6,023 nt of DNA from JASFTV01 sp050050615 (GCA_050050615.1 JASFTV010000223.1:1-6023); one strand, 5' to 3'. Shown: positions 1 through 6,023, numbered from the stretch's first letter. Notes: generated from the sequence alone by a model not told the origin. Made by a program: numbers and translations.

Positions 1-28
1 GTTGCATAAATCAACGTTATCATAATGT

Positions 29-135
29 CATTGCGAGGACCCCGCACTTGATGCGGGGGACGAAGCAATCTCGTCGTAACATGACAGAATGATGGGCTTT
101 CCAACGTGGAGATTGCTTCACATTCGTTCGCAATG
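29..135. repeat. Imperfect inverted repeat of the 'cattgcgagg / gaagcaatctc' intergenic family
   Basis: The left side carries CATTGCG (29-35) and GAAGCAATCTC (62-72). The right side carries the reverse complements GAGATTGCTTC (109-119) and CGCAATG (129-135). The arms therefore pair over about 107 bp, interrupted by a nested hairpin on the left side and a short unpaired stretch on the right. From memory, this pair of motifs is a very common dispersed intergenic palindrome in Desulfobacterota, Nitrospirota and other environmental genomes. No transposase is present, so it is a non-autonomous or REP-like unit. It could form a cruciform or, if transcribed, an RNA hairpin; no function is shown. Confidence 0.8.
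40..58. repeat. Perfect 7-bp hairpin nested in the 5' repeat
   Basis: CCCCGCA (40-46) and TGCGGGG (52-58) are exact reverse complements separated by the 5-nt loop CTTGA. The GC-rich stem sits inside the left half of the larger inverted repeat at the place where its two conserved blocks separate. No T-run follows, so it is not a canonical Rho-independent terminator. From memory, the 'cccgcacttgatgcggg' stem recurs in dispersed bacterial palindromes, so this locus may be a composite of two repeat types. Confidence 0.7.
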
Positions 136-334
136 GGGTGTAGAAATAATGACCGTTTGAAACCAACTGGTATCCATCTAGTCCTTTATGATGTGTGTGA
201 TTGTGTGCGATGTCATTTTGTGATATGTGTGCGTAGCTGGAACTCCCTTTTTCAGAGCCAAAGTACAGCTAATTGTTGGACCAGAGATCTGGGAGATCGG
301 TCGTGAATGTGTTTTTCTGGATCATTCTGAAAGG
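136..334. other. Non-coding stretch upstream of the broken regulator
   Basis: I see no gene here. Short open frames that cross it have no recognisable protein motif and begin inside or beside the repeat. The stretch at about 189-232 is rich in TG steps on the plus strand. A small interrupted palindrome CCAGA-GA-TCTGG lies at 281-292. No convincing promoter for the following regulator remnant could be recognised. The region is probably old intergenic or decayed sequence. Confidence 0.5.
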
Positions 335-653
335 ATGGAAGGTGGGCAATGGAGTACGGAAAGTCCTTTGAAAGGGAAAATGATTCTGGTGGTCGATGAT
401 GAGTCTGATGTCCTTGATAGCGTGGAGGAAGAACTTAATATGTCTGTTATCCCCTATCCCCAGGGAGCAGATTACCGAACTCAGGTCGTTCCTTGAAGAT
501 GTGGTTATGGACAGCAAGAAACAGGTATGGTAAAAACCCTTTGATAGACTGGGCGATTACTTCAACAAAGGGTTTGGCCCTGACTGGAAAGAGAGAGATA
601 AGTTCTTCAAGGAATTTGAGGAAGAGCTTGAAAAACACGACATTTGGAAGTAG
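335..653 (+). pseudogene. Decayed single-domain response regulator (receiver fragment plus C-terminal tail)
   Basis: The frame from ATG 335 encodes ESPLKGKMILVVDDESDVLD and then EEEL. This is the first beta strand and acidic pair (DD at about 395-400) of a CheY-like receiver domain. Homology stops near 442. From 444, the frame shifted by one base reads PIPREQITELRSFLEDVV, then, after an in-frame TAA at 531-533, PFDRLGDYFNKGFGPDWKER and a charged helix ending EKHDIWK before TAG 651-653. From memory, small Desulfobacterota response regulators carry such a tail after the receiver, with an FGPDW motif. Roughly 70 codons of the receiver core, including the phospho-acceptor aspartate, are absent, and the switch lysine normally before 'E' in the PKE motif is an arginine. 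The deletion, frameshift and internal stop together indicate a pseudogene. The start could also be ATG 380, which has AAAGGG just upstream. Confidence 0.75.
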
Positions 654-703
654 GGTGACCTGGCCTGATGTGCCAGAAGGCCTTATAAATGCACTGTTTT
701 TTC

Positions 704-732
704 TTGACATCATCCTATTTATTGATTCTAAT
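704..732 (+). promoter_or_regulatory. Sigma70-like promoter for the transporter operon
   Basis: TTGACA (704-709) matches the -35 consensus exactly. It is followed by a 17-bp AT-rich spacer and TCTAAT (727-732), five of six matches to the -10 consensus. Transcription would begin near 739-740. It is the best match seen in the intergenic region, lies on the correct strand, and is downstream of the pseudogene end. It would drive the binding protein, ATPase and ligase, and possibly the permease. Confidence 0.6.
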
Positions 733-925
733 GGCGGCGGCTGGCACTTCACATCGTTCCTCATTCGAGATTCAAAGGCAGCAGCAAAGGAAGGCTGGCT
801 ACTCTTGAGATCGTCTCGTACCAGACCTCGTTAGATTCTCAATCACTCCACAAAAATGGACTTGATTCCGTAATTTCGCATACGTCCAATGATTGGTGTC
901 AAGGGATTGGTAACCTATAAACTAC

Positions 926-932
926 AGGAGGT
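926..932 (+). promoter_or_regulatory. Strong ribosome binding site of the binding-protein gene
   Basis: AGGAGGT is a near-complete anti-16S match placed 6 nt before ATG 939. It fixes this start and predicts high translation, as usual for an abundant periplasmic binding protein. It is clearly stronger than the sites before the ATPase and ligase. Confidence 0.85.
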
Positions 933-938
933 GGTACC

Positions 939-2147
939 ATGTGTAAGTTATTCAGACTTTTGATTGTTTCAATCATCACAGTGGGATTCATAACTCTCGG
1001 GACGGTCACAGGGGGATGGGCCAAAGATATCAAAGTAGGAGCGGTGATTAACCTGACAGGTCCGGCCTCTACGTGGGGTCAGTTCCATGCCAAAGCCCAC
1101 CAGGAATATTTCCGCTACGTGAATGAGGTGAAAGGGGGTGTGGGCGGGAACAAGATCGATCTGACGATCGTGGATCATGCCTACAAGGTCCCGGAGGCTG
1201 TGAAGTACGTCAAGAAGTTCTGTACTGAGGACAAGATGGATATGATTGCCACCTGGGATGCCGGCTCGGGCATCATGGCAAAACCCATCTGCCAAAAGTA
1301 TGAGGTCGTCAACATTAACTATTCGACCTATCAAGGGATTCTCAAACCACCCGTTGAATATGCGTTTCTCCCATTCGGTGCCTACGACATGGACAGCTAC
1401 GCCGTGTTGGAATATATCCGGGCGATCCACAAAGGGGCAGCAGCTCCCAAGGTAGGGCTCCTCACTTATAACAATGCCTACGGAAAGTCCATCCACGCCC
1501 CCGCCAAGGCGGCCGCCCCTAAACTGAATGTGGAGATTGTCGCTATAGAGGAGTTTTCACCCAGGGCCCTAGAGCTCAACACGGAGCTGTTGCGTCTCAA
1601 AAATGCAGGCGCCGAATATGTCTTTATGCAGTGCCTTCCATCAGCCATCATTATGGCGCTTCAAGCGGCCGATCGGGTGAACTACGATGGGCTCTTCTAC
1701 GGCACCTGGACCTCCACGGATCCGGACTTCTTTAAACGAGGAAAAGGCCTCATTCGTGATCGCATGCACATGCAGTTCTGTGGCGGTCTTCCTGTGGACG
1801 GGACGCCCGGTGTTAAGTTTCTCCAGGAGCAATGGGACCGGTATGGGACCGTGTCGAAGTTCGATACAGCCTATTGGGAGGGTACGATCATCGCCATGAT
1901 CATGGAGAGGGCCTTTCAGCGGGCTCTTGAGAAGTCTGGGAGGATTGACAGCGGAACCATCAACCAGGCGTTGGAGACCTTCGACAACGAGCATTTCGGC
2001 GGTCTGTTGCCTGACGTGACTTACACAAAGACGGACCACGGTGCCTCATGGAGGGCAAGAATCGTGAAGATCAATGAGGATCAGACTTTCGAGCCTCTCT
2101 CCAGCTTCTGGGCCCCAGGAAAAGAGAAGGTCAGGGTCATGAAGTAA
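939..2147 (+). CDS. Periplasmic substrate-binding protein of a HAAT-family (LivK-like) ABC importer
   Basis: The 402-residue product has a Sec signal peptide: a short basic N-terminus (K3, R6), a hydrophobic core at about 7-24 and a likely signal peptidase I cut after GWA at residue 28. Cys2 is not in a lipobox, so a soluble periplasmic protein is expected. The mature start, KDIKVGAVINLTGPAS (about 29-44), is the first strand and ligand loop of Peripla_BP_6 proteins. NNAYGKS (178-184) corresponds to the family's D-x-x-YG-x-G hinge region, and a terminal FGGLLPDVTYTKTDHG segment (353-368) is typical. Length is within the family's usual range. The gene is first in the operon, 15 bp before the ATPase. 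The ligand is unknown: distant LivK relatives bind branched-chain amino acids, but the linked acyl-CoA synthetase suggests an organic acid. Family assignment is firm; substrate is not. Confidence 0.93.
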   Translation: MCKLFRLLIVSIITVGFITLGTVTGGWAKDIKVGAVINLTGPASTWGQFHAKAHQEYFRYVNEVKGGVGGNKIDLTIVDHAYKVPEAVKYVKKFCTEDKMDMIATWDAGSGIMAKPICQKYEVVNINYSTYQGILKPPVEYAFLPFGAYDMDSYAVLEYIRAIHKGAAAPKVGLLTYNNAYGKSIHAPAKAAAPKLNVEIVAIEEFSPRALELNTELLRLKNAGAEYVFMQCLPSAIIMALQAADRVNYDGLFYGTWTSTDPDFFKRGKGLIRDRMHMQFCGGLPVDGTPGVKFLQEQWDRYGTVSKFDTAYWEGTIIAMIMERAFQRALEKSGRIDSGTINQALETFDNEHFGGLLPDVTYTKTDHGASWRARIVKINEDQTFEPLSSFWAPGKEKVRVMK

Positions 2148-2162
2148 TGAGGAAAGAGGCGA

Positions 2163-2993
2163 ATGAAAGCCTTTCGTGGTGAACCCAGCATCTTTGCCTC
2201 CACTCAGCCCGAGGACAGGCGGGCTGAGCTGGAGGTAAAAAGGCTGACCTTAAGATTTGGAGGCATTACAGCCATTAACAATGTTGACCTTTCGGTAGAC
2301 ACCGGAGAGCTGGTTGCCGTCATCGGGCCGAATGGTGCCGGCAAGACAAGTCTGTTAAACTGCATTACCGGCTACTACAGGCCTCAAGAAGGGCAGGTCT
2401 TCTTTAATAACGAGGAAATCACCCACCATCACACCCATCATCTCACCAGGCTCGGCATCGGCAGGACCTACCAGAATATAGAGCTCTTTCCCGGCATGAC
2501 GGTCTTGTCCAACATGTTGTTGGCCCGCCATGTTCACTGCCATTACAACGTGGGACGGGCCTCCCTTTTCCTGAGATCTGTCCGTGATGAAGAAGTTCGT
2601 CATCGAAAGGTTCTCGAAGAGCTCATCGACTTTCTCGAAATGCAATCGATCCGAAAGAAACTTGTGGGTTCCCTGCCTTACGGGCTGCGGAAGCGGGTTG
2701 AGTTGGGCCGCGCCCTATCTCTGGAACCCAGGCTCTTGATCCTTGATGAGCCCTTTGCGGGCATGACCCTTGAAGAAAAGGAGGATATGGTCCGCTTTTT
2801 GACAGAATTGAATGAAACCTGGCACCAGACCATGGTTCTGGTGGAGCATGATATGTCGGTTGTGATGAGCATCTCCAAGAGGGTCGCGGTGCTGGATTTC
2901 GGGGTCAAAATCGCGGAAGGTTCTCCTGAATTCGTGCAAAAGCATCCCCAGGTCATCAAAGCCTATCTTGGAGATACCGCCACCATTGACTAG
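2163..2993 (+). CDS. LivG-like ATP-binding subunit of the HAAT ABC importer
   Basis: This 276-residue cytoplasmic ATPase would power import together with a LivF partner expected downstream. The ABC domain starts near residue 23. Walker A GPNGAGKT is at 55-62, Q-loop Gln104 in TYQNIELF, Walker B LLILDEP at 191-197 with catalytic Glu196, and H-loop His229 in VEHDM. The signature motif reads LPYGL (171-175) followed by RKRVELGRAL rather than LSGGQ, a variant I associate with LivG relatives. The C-terminal segment with AEGSPEFV and IKAYLG (251-270) is the branched-chain transporter ATPase tail. A histidine cluster HHHTHH (88-93) lies between Walker A and the Q-loop. A 22-residue leader precedes the domain. 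ATG 2163 follows AGAGG at 2155-2159 with a short 3-nt gap, or GAGG at 2149-2152. It lies 15 bp after the binding-protein gene, so co-transcription is likely. Confidence 0.93.
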   Translation: MKAFRGEPSIFASTQPEDRRAELEVKRLTLRFGGITAINNVDLSVDTGELVAVIGPNGAGKTSLLNCITGYYRPQEGQVFFNNEEITHHHTHHLTRLGIGRTYQNIELFPGMTVLSNMLLARHVHCHYNVGRASLFLRSVRDEEVRHRKVLEELIDFLEMQSIRKKLVGSLPYGLRKRVELGRALSLEPRLLILDEPFAGMTLEEKEDMVRFLTELNETWHQTMVLVEHDMSVVMSISKRVAVLDFGVKIAEGSPEFVQKHPQVIKAYLGDTATID

Positions 2994-3022
2994 AAATACG
3001 ACAAAAAGGTCATTTCAGTGAG

Positions 3023-4972
3023 ATGAATGCAAACGATCACAAAATAGACCGGATTGACCAAGAGACTTTGTCTTCCCTGGACAAGTACACCTTCCCTCAA
3101 ATCCTTTCCAGACAAGCGGAGAGACTGGGGTCTGAAAAGATCGCCATCCGGGAAAAGGCCTATGGGATTTGGCAGACATATACCTGGGAGGACTATTTCG
3201 ATTATACAAAACGTGTTGCTCTTGGCCTGATATCCCTGGGGCTGAAAAGAGGGGAGAATGTGGGACTGATTTTGGACAATCATCCGGAATGGCTCTTCGC
3301 TGAGTTGGGTGTCCAGTCTGCTGGCGGCATAACCATACCGCTGTTCACCTCAGCCGTGGCCAAGGAACTGGGATATGGCCTGAACCGTGTCGAGGCGGTT
3401 TACGTCTTTGCTCAGGATCAGGAGCAGGTGGACAAGCTCCTGGAAATCCGTGATGACATCTCCCATGTCCGTCGCCTTATTTATGTCGACCCTACGGGTA
3501 TGAGAAACTACCGGGGCGACCCTTGGTTGATCAGCTTTGGCGAACTCCTGGCGTTGGGTGAGGCACTGGACAATGAGCAGCCCGAGCTTTATGGGAAGGC
3601 GCTTCAGGAAGGAAAGCCTGACGATGTCGCCCTGATGTTGATGACATCCGGTACGACGGGGCTGCCCAAGCTGGTCATGCTGAGCCACGAAAACTTTAAT
3701 GAAATGGCGCGCAAGTGGTTGGAATCCGCGCCTATAGGCATTGGGGACAACTGGATCTCCATTACCCCGACCGCCTGGATTGTTGACCAGCTCTGGGGCG
3801 TCGGGATTACGCTGTCCGGCGGCATGGCCATGAACTTTCCTGAAACCTTTGAAACTGCTGTAGAGGATTTCAGGGAGATCGGGCCAACGGTTATTGTGAC
3901 ATCTTCCAGATTCTGGGAGGAACTTGCTTCGAAAATCAGGGTCAAGATCAGCGATTCCGGATTCATCAAGCGGGCTCTTTACCACTGGTCTCAAAAAATA
4001 GGCGGCAAGGTGGTCGACCTGGAATCCCAGGGTCAGCCTGTACCCGGCAGACTCAGATTTCTTAGGCGGCTGGCTATGCAGCTTGTTTCCCGACCGCTCA
4101 TGGATCGGGTAGGTTGCCTTGGATTTCGCGCGGCATATACGGGCGGACACCCCATCAGTCCGGACGTGATTCGGTTTTTCAGGGCGAACGGGATAAATCT
4201 AAAACAGTGCTATGGCCTCACAGAGGCTGGCGGCATCTTTCAAGTACAACCGGATGACGAGGTCAAGCCTGAAACGGTTGGCAGACCCCTCCCCAGAACA
4301 GAGATCAAAATTGCGGAAGATCAGGAGGTCCTGGTATCCAGCAAATCCAATTTTGTGGGCTACTACGAGAATCCCGAGGCTACAGCCGAGACGCTGAAAG
4401 AGGGTTGGTTTCACACGGGAGACGCGGGTTACCTGGACGATGATGGGCACCTTCTCATCATCGGTCGAAAAGAGGATATCATGCGAACCCAGGAGGGCGA
4501 GGCCTTTTCCCCCGACTTTATCGAGACAAGGCTCAAATTCAGTCCTTATATCAAAGAAGCTGTGATTTGGGGGGAAGGACAGCCCTATCTCACCGCTTTC
4601 ATCAATATTGAATTCGGGAACGTGGGAAACTGGGCGGAAGATAGAAAGATACCGTATACCACCTATAGCGACCTTTCCCAGCAGCCGGCTGTAGAGGACT
4701 TGATTAAGGGGGAGGTTCGTGATGTCAATCAGCAGCTTCCCAAACCGATGCAGCTCGTTAAGATCATTCTGCTCTATAAATTGCTGGATGCGGATGACGA
4801 GGAACTCACGCGGACGGGCAAAGTAAGGCGAAAATTCGTTTTCCAGCAATATCAAGACCTCATTGATGCCATGTATGCTGGAAAGACCGAGTTGTCGGTT
4901 ACAGGTCAGGTGCGATACAGGGACGGACACGTGGGCACCATTGAGACGACAGTAAAAATATTGACGGTTTAG
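3023..4972 (+). CDS. AMP-forming acyl-CoA synthetase (COG1022-type, long-chain fatty acid--CoA ligase family)
   Basis: The product would activate a carboxylic acid with ATP to an acyl-adenylate and transfer it to CoA in the cytoplasm. The 649 residues carry the adenylate-forming signatures in order: P-loop TSGTTGLPK (208-216), YGLTEAGG (397-404), GWFHTGDAG (461-469), GRKEDIM with downstream EGEAFSP (481-497), and the C-terminal TRTGKVRRK with putative catalytic Lys600. The residue after the P-loop lysine is Leu217, where glycine is usual. Roughly 40 residues follow the Lys600 motif and end ETTVKILTV, an extension I associate with ligases found in liv-type clusters. Length fits COG1022 ligases. 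The only plausible start is ATG 3023, since GTG 3019 runs into a stop; its ribosome site is weak (AAAGG 3005-3009, 13 nt away). It lies 29 bp after the ATPase gene. Substrate could be a fatty, aromatic or branched acid. Confidence 0.92.
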   Translation: MNANDHKIDRIDQETLSSLDKYTFPQILSRQAERLGSEKIAIREKAYGIWQTYTWEDYFDYTKRVALGLISLGLKRGENVGLILDNHPEWLFAELGVQSAGGITIPLFTSAVAKELGYGLNRVEAVYVFAQDQEQVDKLLEIRDDISHVRRLIYVDPTGMRNYRGDPWLISFGELLALGEALDNEQPELYGKALQEGKPDDVALMLMTSGTTGLPKLVMLSHENFNEMARKWLESAPIGIGDNWISITPTAWIVDQLWGVGITLSGGMAMNFPETFETAVEDFREIGPTVIVTSSRFWEELASKIRVKISDSGFIKRALYHWSQKIGGKVVDLESQGQPVPGRLRFLRRLAMQLVSRPLMDRVGCLGFRAAYTGGHPISPDVIRFFRANGINLKQCYGLTEAGGIFQVQPDDEVKPETVGRPLPRTEIKIAEDQEVLVSSKSNFVGYYENPEATAETLKEGWFHTGDAGYLDDDGHLLIIGRKEDIMRTQEGEAFSPDFIETRLKFSPYIKEAVIWGEGQPYLTAFINIEFGNVGNWAEDRKIPYTTYSDLSQQPAVEDLIKGEVRDVNQQLPKPMQLVKIILLYKLLDADDEELTRTGKVRRKFVFQQYQDLIDAMYAGKTELSVTGQVRYRDGHVGTIETTVKILTV

Positions 4973-5098
4973 CAGGCTGATGAAAAACGTCCATCTGCGG
5001 CGTTACCCTCATTCCTCGACGTTGCGCCGTACTTCTATGTATGACTCACTCCTCGGAATTTCGGGTGCCTTACATCTGGACGTTTTTGATCAGCCTGC
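4972..5098. repeat. 127-bp MITE-like element with 22-bp terminal inverted repeats
   Basis: The left end (4972-4993) begins GCAGGCTGAT, then one base, then AAAAACGTCCA. The right end (5077-5098) is its reverse complement with a single mismatch in 22 bases. The interior holds two near-identical 11-mers, CTCATTCCTCG (5008-5018) and CTCACTCCTCG (5045-5055). The first base of the left arm is the last base of the ligase TAG stop. From memory, very similar 'caggctgat..aaaacgtcca' units are dispersed through Desulfobacterota genomes. No transposase is encoded; a 74-codon open frame from 4980 mostly translates the repeat and is not credible. As RNA, the arms would form a long hairpin directly after the ligase, so it may act as a terminator, attenuator or 3' stabiliser. 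Confidence 0.85.
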
Positions 5099-5125
5099 AA
5101 AAAAGGTGTTTTTCTGTTATCTCGA

Positions 5126-5144
5126 CCCCCGCGAAATCGGAGGG
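5126..5144. repeat. GC-rich hairpin, possible fragment of another dispersed repeat
   Basis: CCCCCG (5126-5131) pairs with CGGAGGG (5138-5144) with one bulged A, across the loop CGAAAT. The flanks TCTCGA before it and AGCGATCTA after it resemble, from memory, the 'tttcga...agaaatct' class of dispersed intergenic palindromes. No T-run follows. The surrounding 5099-5217 has no gene that I can support. Confidence 0.45.
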
Positions 5145-5218
5145 AGCGATCTAGTAGGGAATACGATGGGTTTCGTGAATAGTTTCGCCAAGTCTTTACA
5201 GTAGGGTTCTTATATCAA

Positions 5219-5261
5219 CCCCTCCTAAATCCTCCAACTTGAAGGGGGGTGCAGGTTGGGG
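5219..5261. repeat. C/G-rich imperfect palindrome just upstream of the permease
   Basis: The segment starts CCCCTCCTAAATCC and ends GGTTGGGG. CCCC (5219-5222) can pair with GGGG (5258-5261), and CCTCC (5231-5235) with GGGGG (5244-5248) using one G-U pair. It looks like a degenerate copy of the common 'cccctcctaaatcctcc...gggg' intergenic repeat known to me from environmental proteobacteria. It ends one base before the permease ribosome binding site, so its fold could affect permease translation. Confidence 0.55.
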
Positions 5262-5262
5262 T

Positions 5263-5269
5263 AAGGAGG
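5263..5269 (+). promoter_or_regulatory. Ribosome binding site of the LivH-like permease
   Basis: AAGGAGG lies 11 nt before ATG 5281, somewhat long spacing but a strong match. It supports this start and suggests the permease is translated independently of the ligase despite the 308-bp gap. Confidence 0.75.
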
Positions 5270-5280
5270 CTCATTCCGTC

Positions 5281-6023
5281 ATGGAATTCTTTCTTCAACT
5301 CCTGGTGAACGGCATATCGCTCGGCCTGCTCTACGCCCTGTCTGCTCTCGGTTTCGTCATGATCTTCAAGTCGAGCAGTGTACTCAATCTTGCCCATGGT
5401 GAACTTCTCGCCATCGGTGCCTTCATATTTCTTGTACTCTCTTCATGGGCCAATTTGCCCATTGTGGTCGCCTTCGCCATAACTTTGGGAGGAACTTTTG
5501 CGCTGGGTTTTGCTGTGGAGCGCCTTTTTCTGAGGCCTTTGATCGGGGAGAGCCTGATCGAAGTCATTATGATGACCCTTGGATTGGGCATTATGTTCAA
5601 GGGCTTGTTGTTATTTGCCTTTGGGGGAGACATTCACAGCTATCGACGTTTCTTGCCTGAAGGTCTTTCCGTGGAGGTGGGCGGCATTTTCATTCCCTCG
5701 GTGAACGTGGCTACATTAATCATCGGCATTCTTTTTCTCATCGTCTTCGGTCTTTTCTTCAAATACTCCTCCCAGGGCATCTACATGAGATCTGTGGCCG
5801 ATAATCAGCCCGCTGCCCTCTCCTTAGGCGTTCATGTAAGAAGGGTTTTTGCATTGTCCTGGGCCATCGCTTTTATCGTTGCAGCTATGAGCGGGATTGT
5901 TTTGGGCATCATCAACGGCGTGAATGTGCATAACTTGAGTGGCATAGGGCTTAAAGTTTTCCCAGTGGTCATTTTAGGCGGCCTTGACAGCATAGGGGGT
6001 GCAATTCTGGGCGGTATCATTAT
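5281..6023 (+). CDS. LivH-like inner-membrane permease of the HAAT ABC importer (3' end outside window)
   Basis: The open frame runs without a stop from ATG 5281 to the window end, giving 247 complete codons of a family usually about 290-300 residues, so only the C-terminus is missing. It begins MEFFLQLLVNGISLGLLYAL and continues with GFVMIFKSSSVLNLAHGELL, the typical LivH N-terminus. Further family marks are ADNQPAALSLGV (about 174-185) and LGGLDSIGGAILGG near the window edge. Several hydrophobic segments are visible, for example about 8-28, 41-55, 58-76, 93-115, 142-160 and 191-212. It would pair with a LivM-type permease to form the translocation channel. It lies 308 bp after the ligase, behind repeats, on the same strand. 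Confidence 0.92.
   Translation, partial: MEFFLQLLVNGISLGLLYALSALGFVMIFKSSSVLNLAHGELLAIGAFIFLVLSSWANLPIVVAFAITLGGTFALGFAVERLFLRPLIGESLIEVIMMTLGLGIMFKGLLLFAFGGDIHSYRRFLPEGLSVEVGGIFIPSVNVATLIIGILFLIVFGLFFKYSSQGIYMRSVADNQPAALSLGVHVRRVFALSWAIAFIVAAMSGIVLGIINGVNVHNLSGIGLKVFPVVILGGLDSIGGAILGGII

Larger units (their letters stand above)
654..938 (+). other. Upstream region and 5' leader of the transporter operon
   Basis: This 285-bp gap has no gene that I can support. It contains a sigma70-like promoter at 704-732, leaving about 200 nt of presumptive untranslated leader before the binding-protein start at 939. A 5-bp hairpin, CTGGC (660-664) with GCCAG (672-676), lies just after the pseudogene. A six-T run at 697-702 is too far from it to make a clear terminator. 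A short inverted repeat CCAAT-G-ATTGG lies at 886-896. I recognise no riboswitch or leader peptide. Confidence 0.5.

Noticed and set aside
1..135. CRISPR array or transposon end
   Set aside because: Only one palindromic unit is present, with no regularly spaced direct repeats, and no transposase gene is in the window.
106..306. 66-codon open frame at the 5' end
   Set aside because: It starts inside the inverted repeat, has no ribosome binding site or recognisable motif, and its composition looks random.
660..702. Rho-independent terminator after the pseudogene
   Set aside because: The 5-bp CTGGC/GCCAG stem is weak and the T-run at 697-702 lies about 20 nt beyond it.
493..834. 113-codon plus-strand open frame overlapping the response-regulator tail
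   Set aside because: The recognisable protein (PFDRLGDYF, FGPDWKER) is in a different frame; this frame is a shadow running into non-coding leader.
893..921. Second promoter candidate TTGGTG, 17 bp, TATAAA
   Set aside because: The -35 element matches only three bases and transcription would start in the Shine-Dalgarno sequence, leaving no usable leader.
3350..4150. 266-codon minus-strand open frame
   Set aside because: It lies entirely opposite the conserved ligase gene, shows no family motifs, and fits an antisense shadow of a coding region.
4980..5204. 74-codon open frame between the ligase and permease
   Set aside because: More than half of it is the translated inverted repeat at 4972-5098, and no ribosome site or protein family is apparent.

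Overview
The window reads as part of a moderate-GC, Gram-negative bacterial chromosome. It carries the first four genes of a LivKGHMF-type (HAAT family) ABC importer operon, with an AMP-forming acyl-CoA synthetase inserted among the transporter genes. This gene order (binding protein, LivG-type ATPase, COG1022-type ligase, LivH-type permease), the C-terminal tail of a decayed response regulator, and several palindromic intergenic repeats all recall, from memory, sulfate-reducing and syntrophic Desulfobacterota (former Deltaproteobacteria). That assignment is an inference; no rRNA or marker gene is present.

Layout. Positions 1-334 hold no intact gene. A 107-bp imperfect inverted repeat of the 'cattgcgagg...gaagcaatctc' type, with its own perfect 7-bp hairpin, lies at 29-135. 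Positions 335-653 are a broken response-regulator gene: the N-terminal VVDDE region is in one frame, the middle of the receiver domain is missing, and the C-terminal tail is in another frame with an internal stop. The 285-bp gap at 654-938 contains a strong sigma70-like promoter (TTGACA, 17 bp, TCTAAT) and an approximately 200-nt leader ending in a near-perfect Shine-Dalgarno sequence.

The operon then runs on the plus strand: a secreted periplasmic binding protein (939-2147), a LivG-like ATPase (2163-2993, 15-bp gap), a 649-residue AMP-dependent acyl-CoA synthetase (3023-4972, 29-bp gap), and a LivH-like permease (5281 to beyond the window edge). The tight spacing breaks only before the permease. 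There a 308-bp gap is filled by a 127-bp near-perfect terminal inverted repeat, which begins at the last base of the ligase stop codon, followed by two more hairpin-forming repeat-like pieces.

How the genes work together (inference): the binding protein captures a carboxylate-type solute in the periplasm, the LivH/LivM channel driven by LivG/LivF imports it, and the ligase converts it to a CoA thioester in the cytoplasm, trapping it for catabolism. LivM, LivF and possibly a second binding protein are expected downstream of the window. The substrate is not determined by the sequence; an organic, aromatic or fatty acid is more consistent with the ligase than leucine. I see no clearly novel system. 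The most unusual points are the decayed regulator directly upstream of the promoter and the clustering of repeat elements at both operon gaps.
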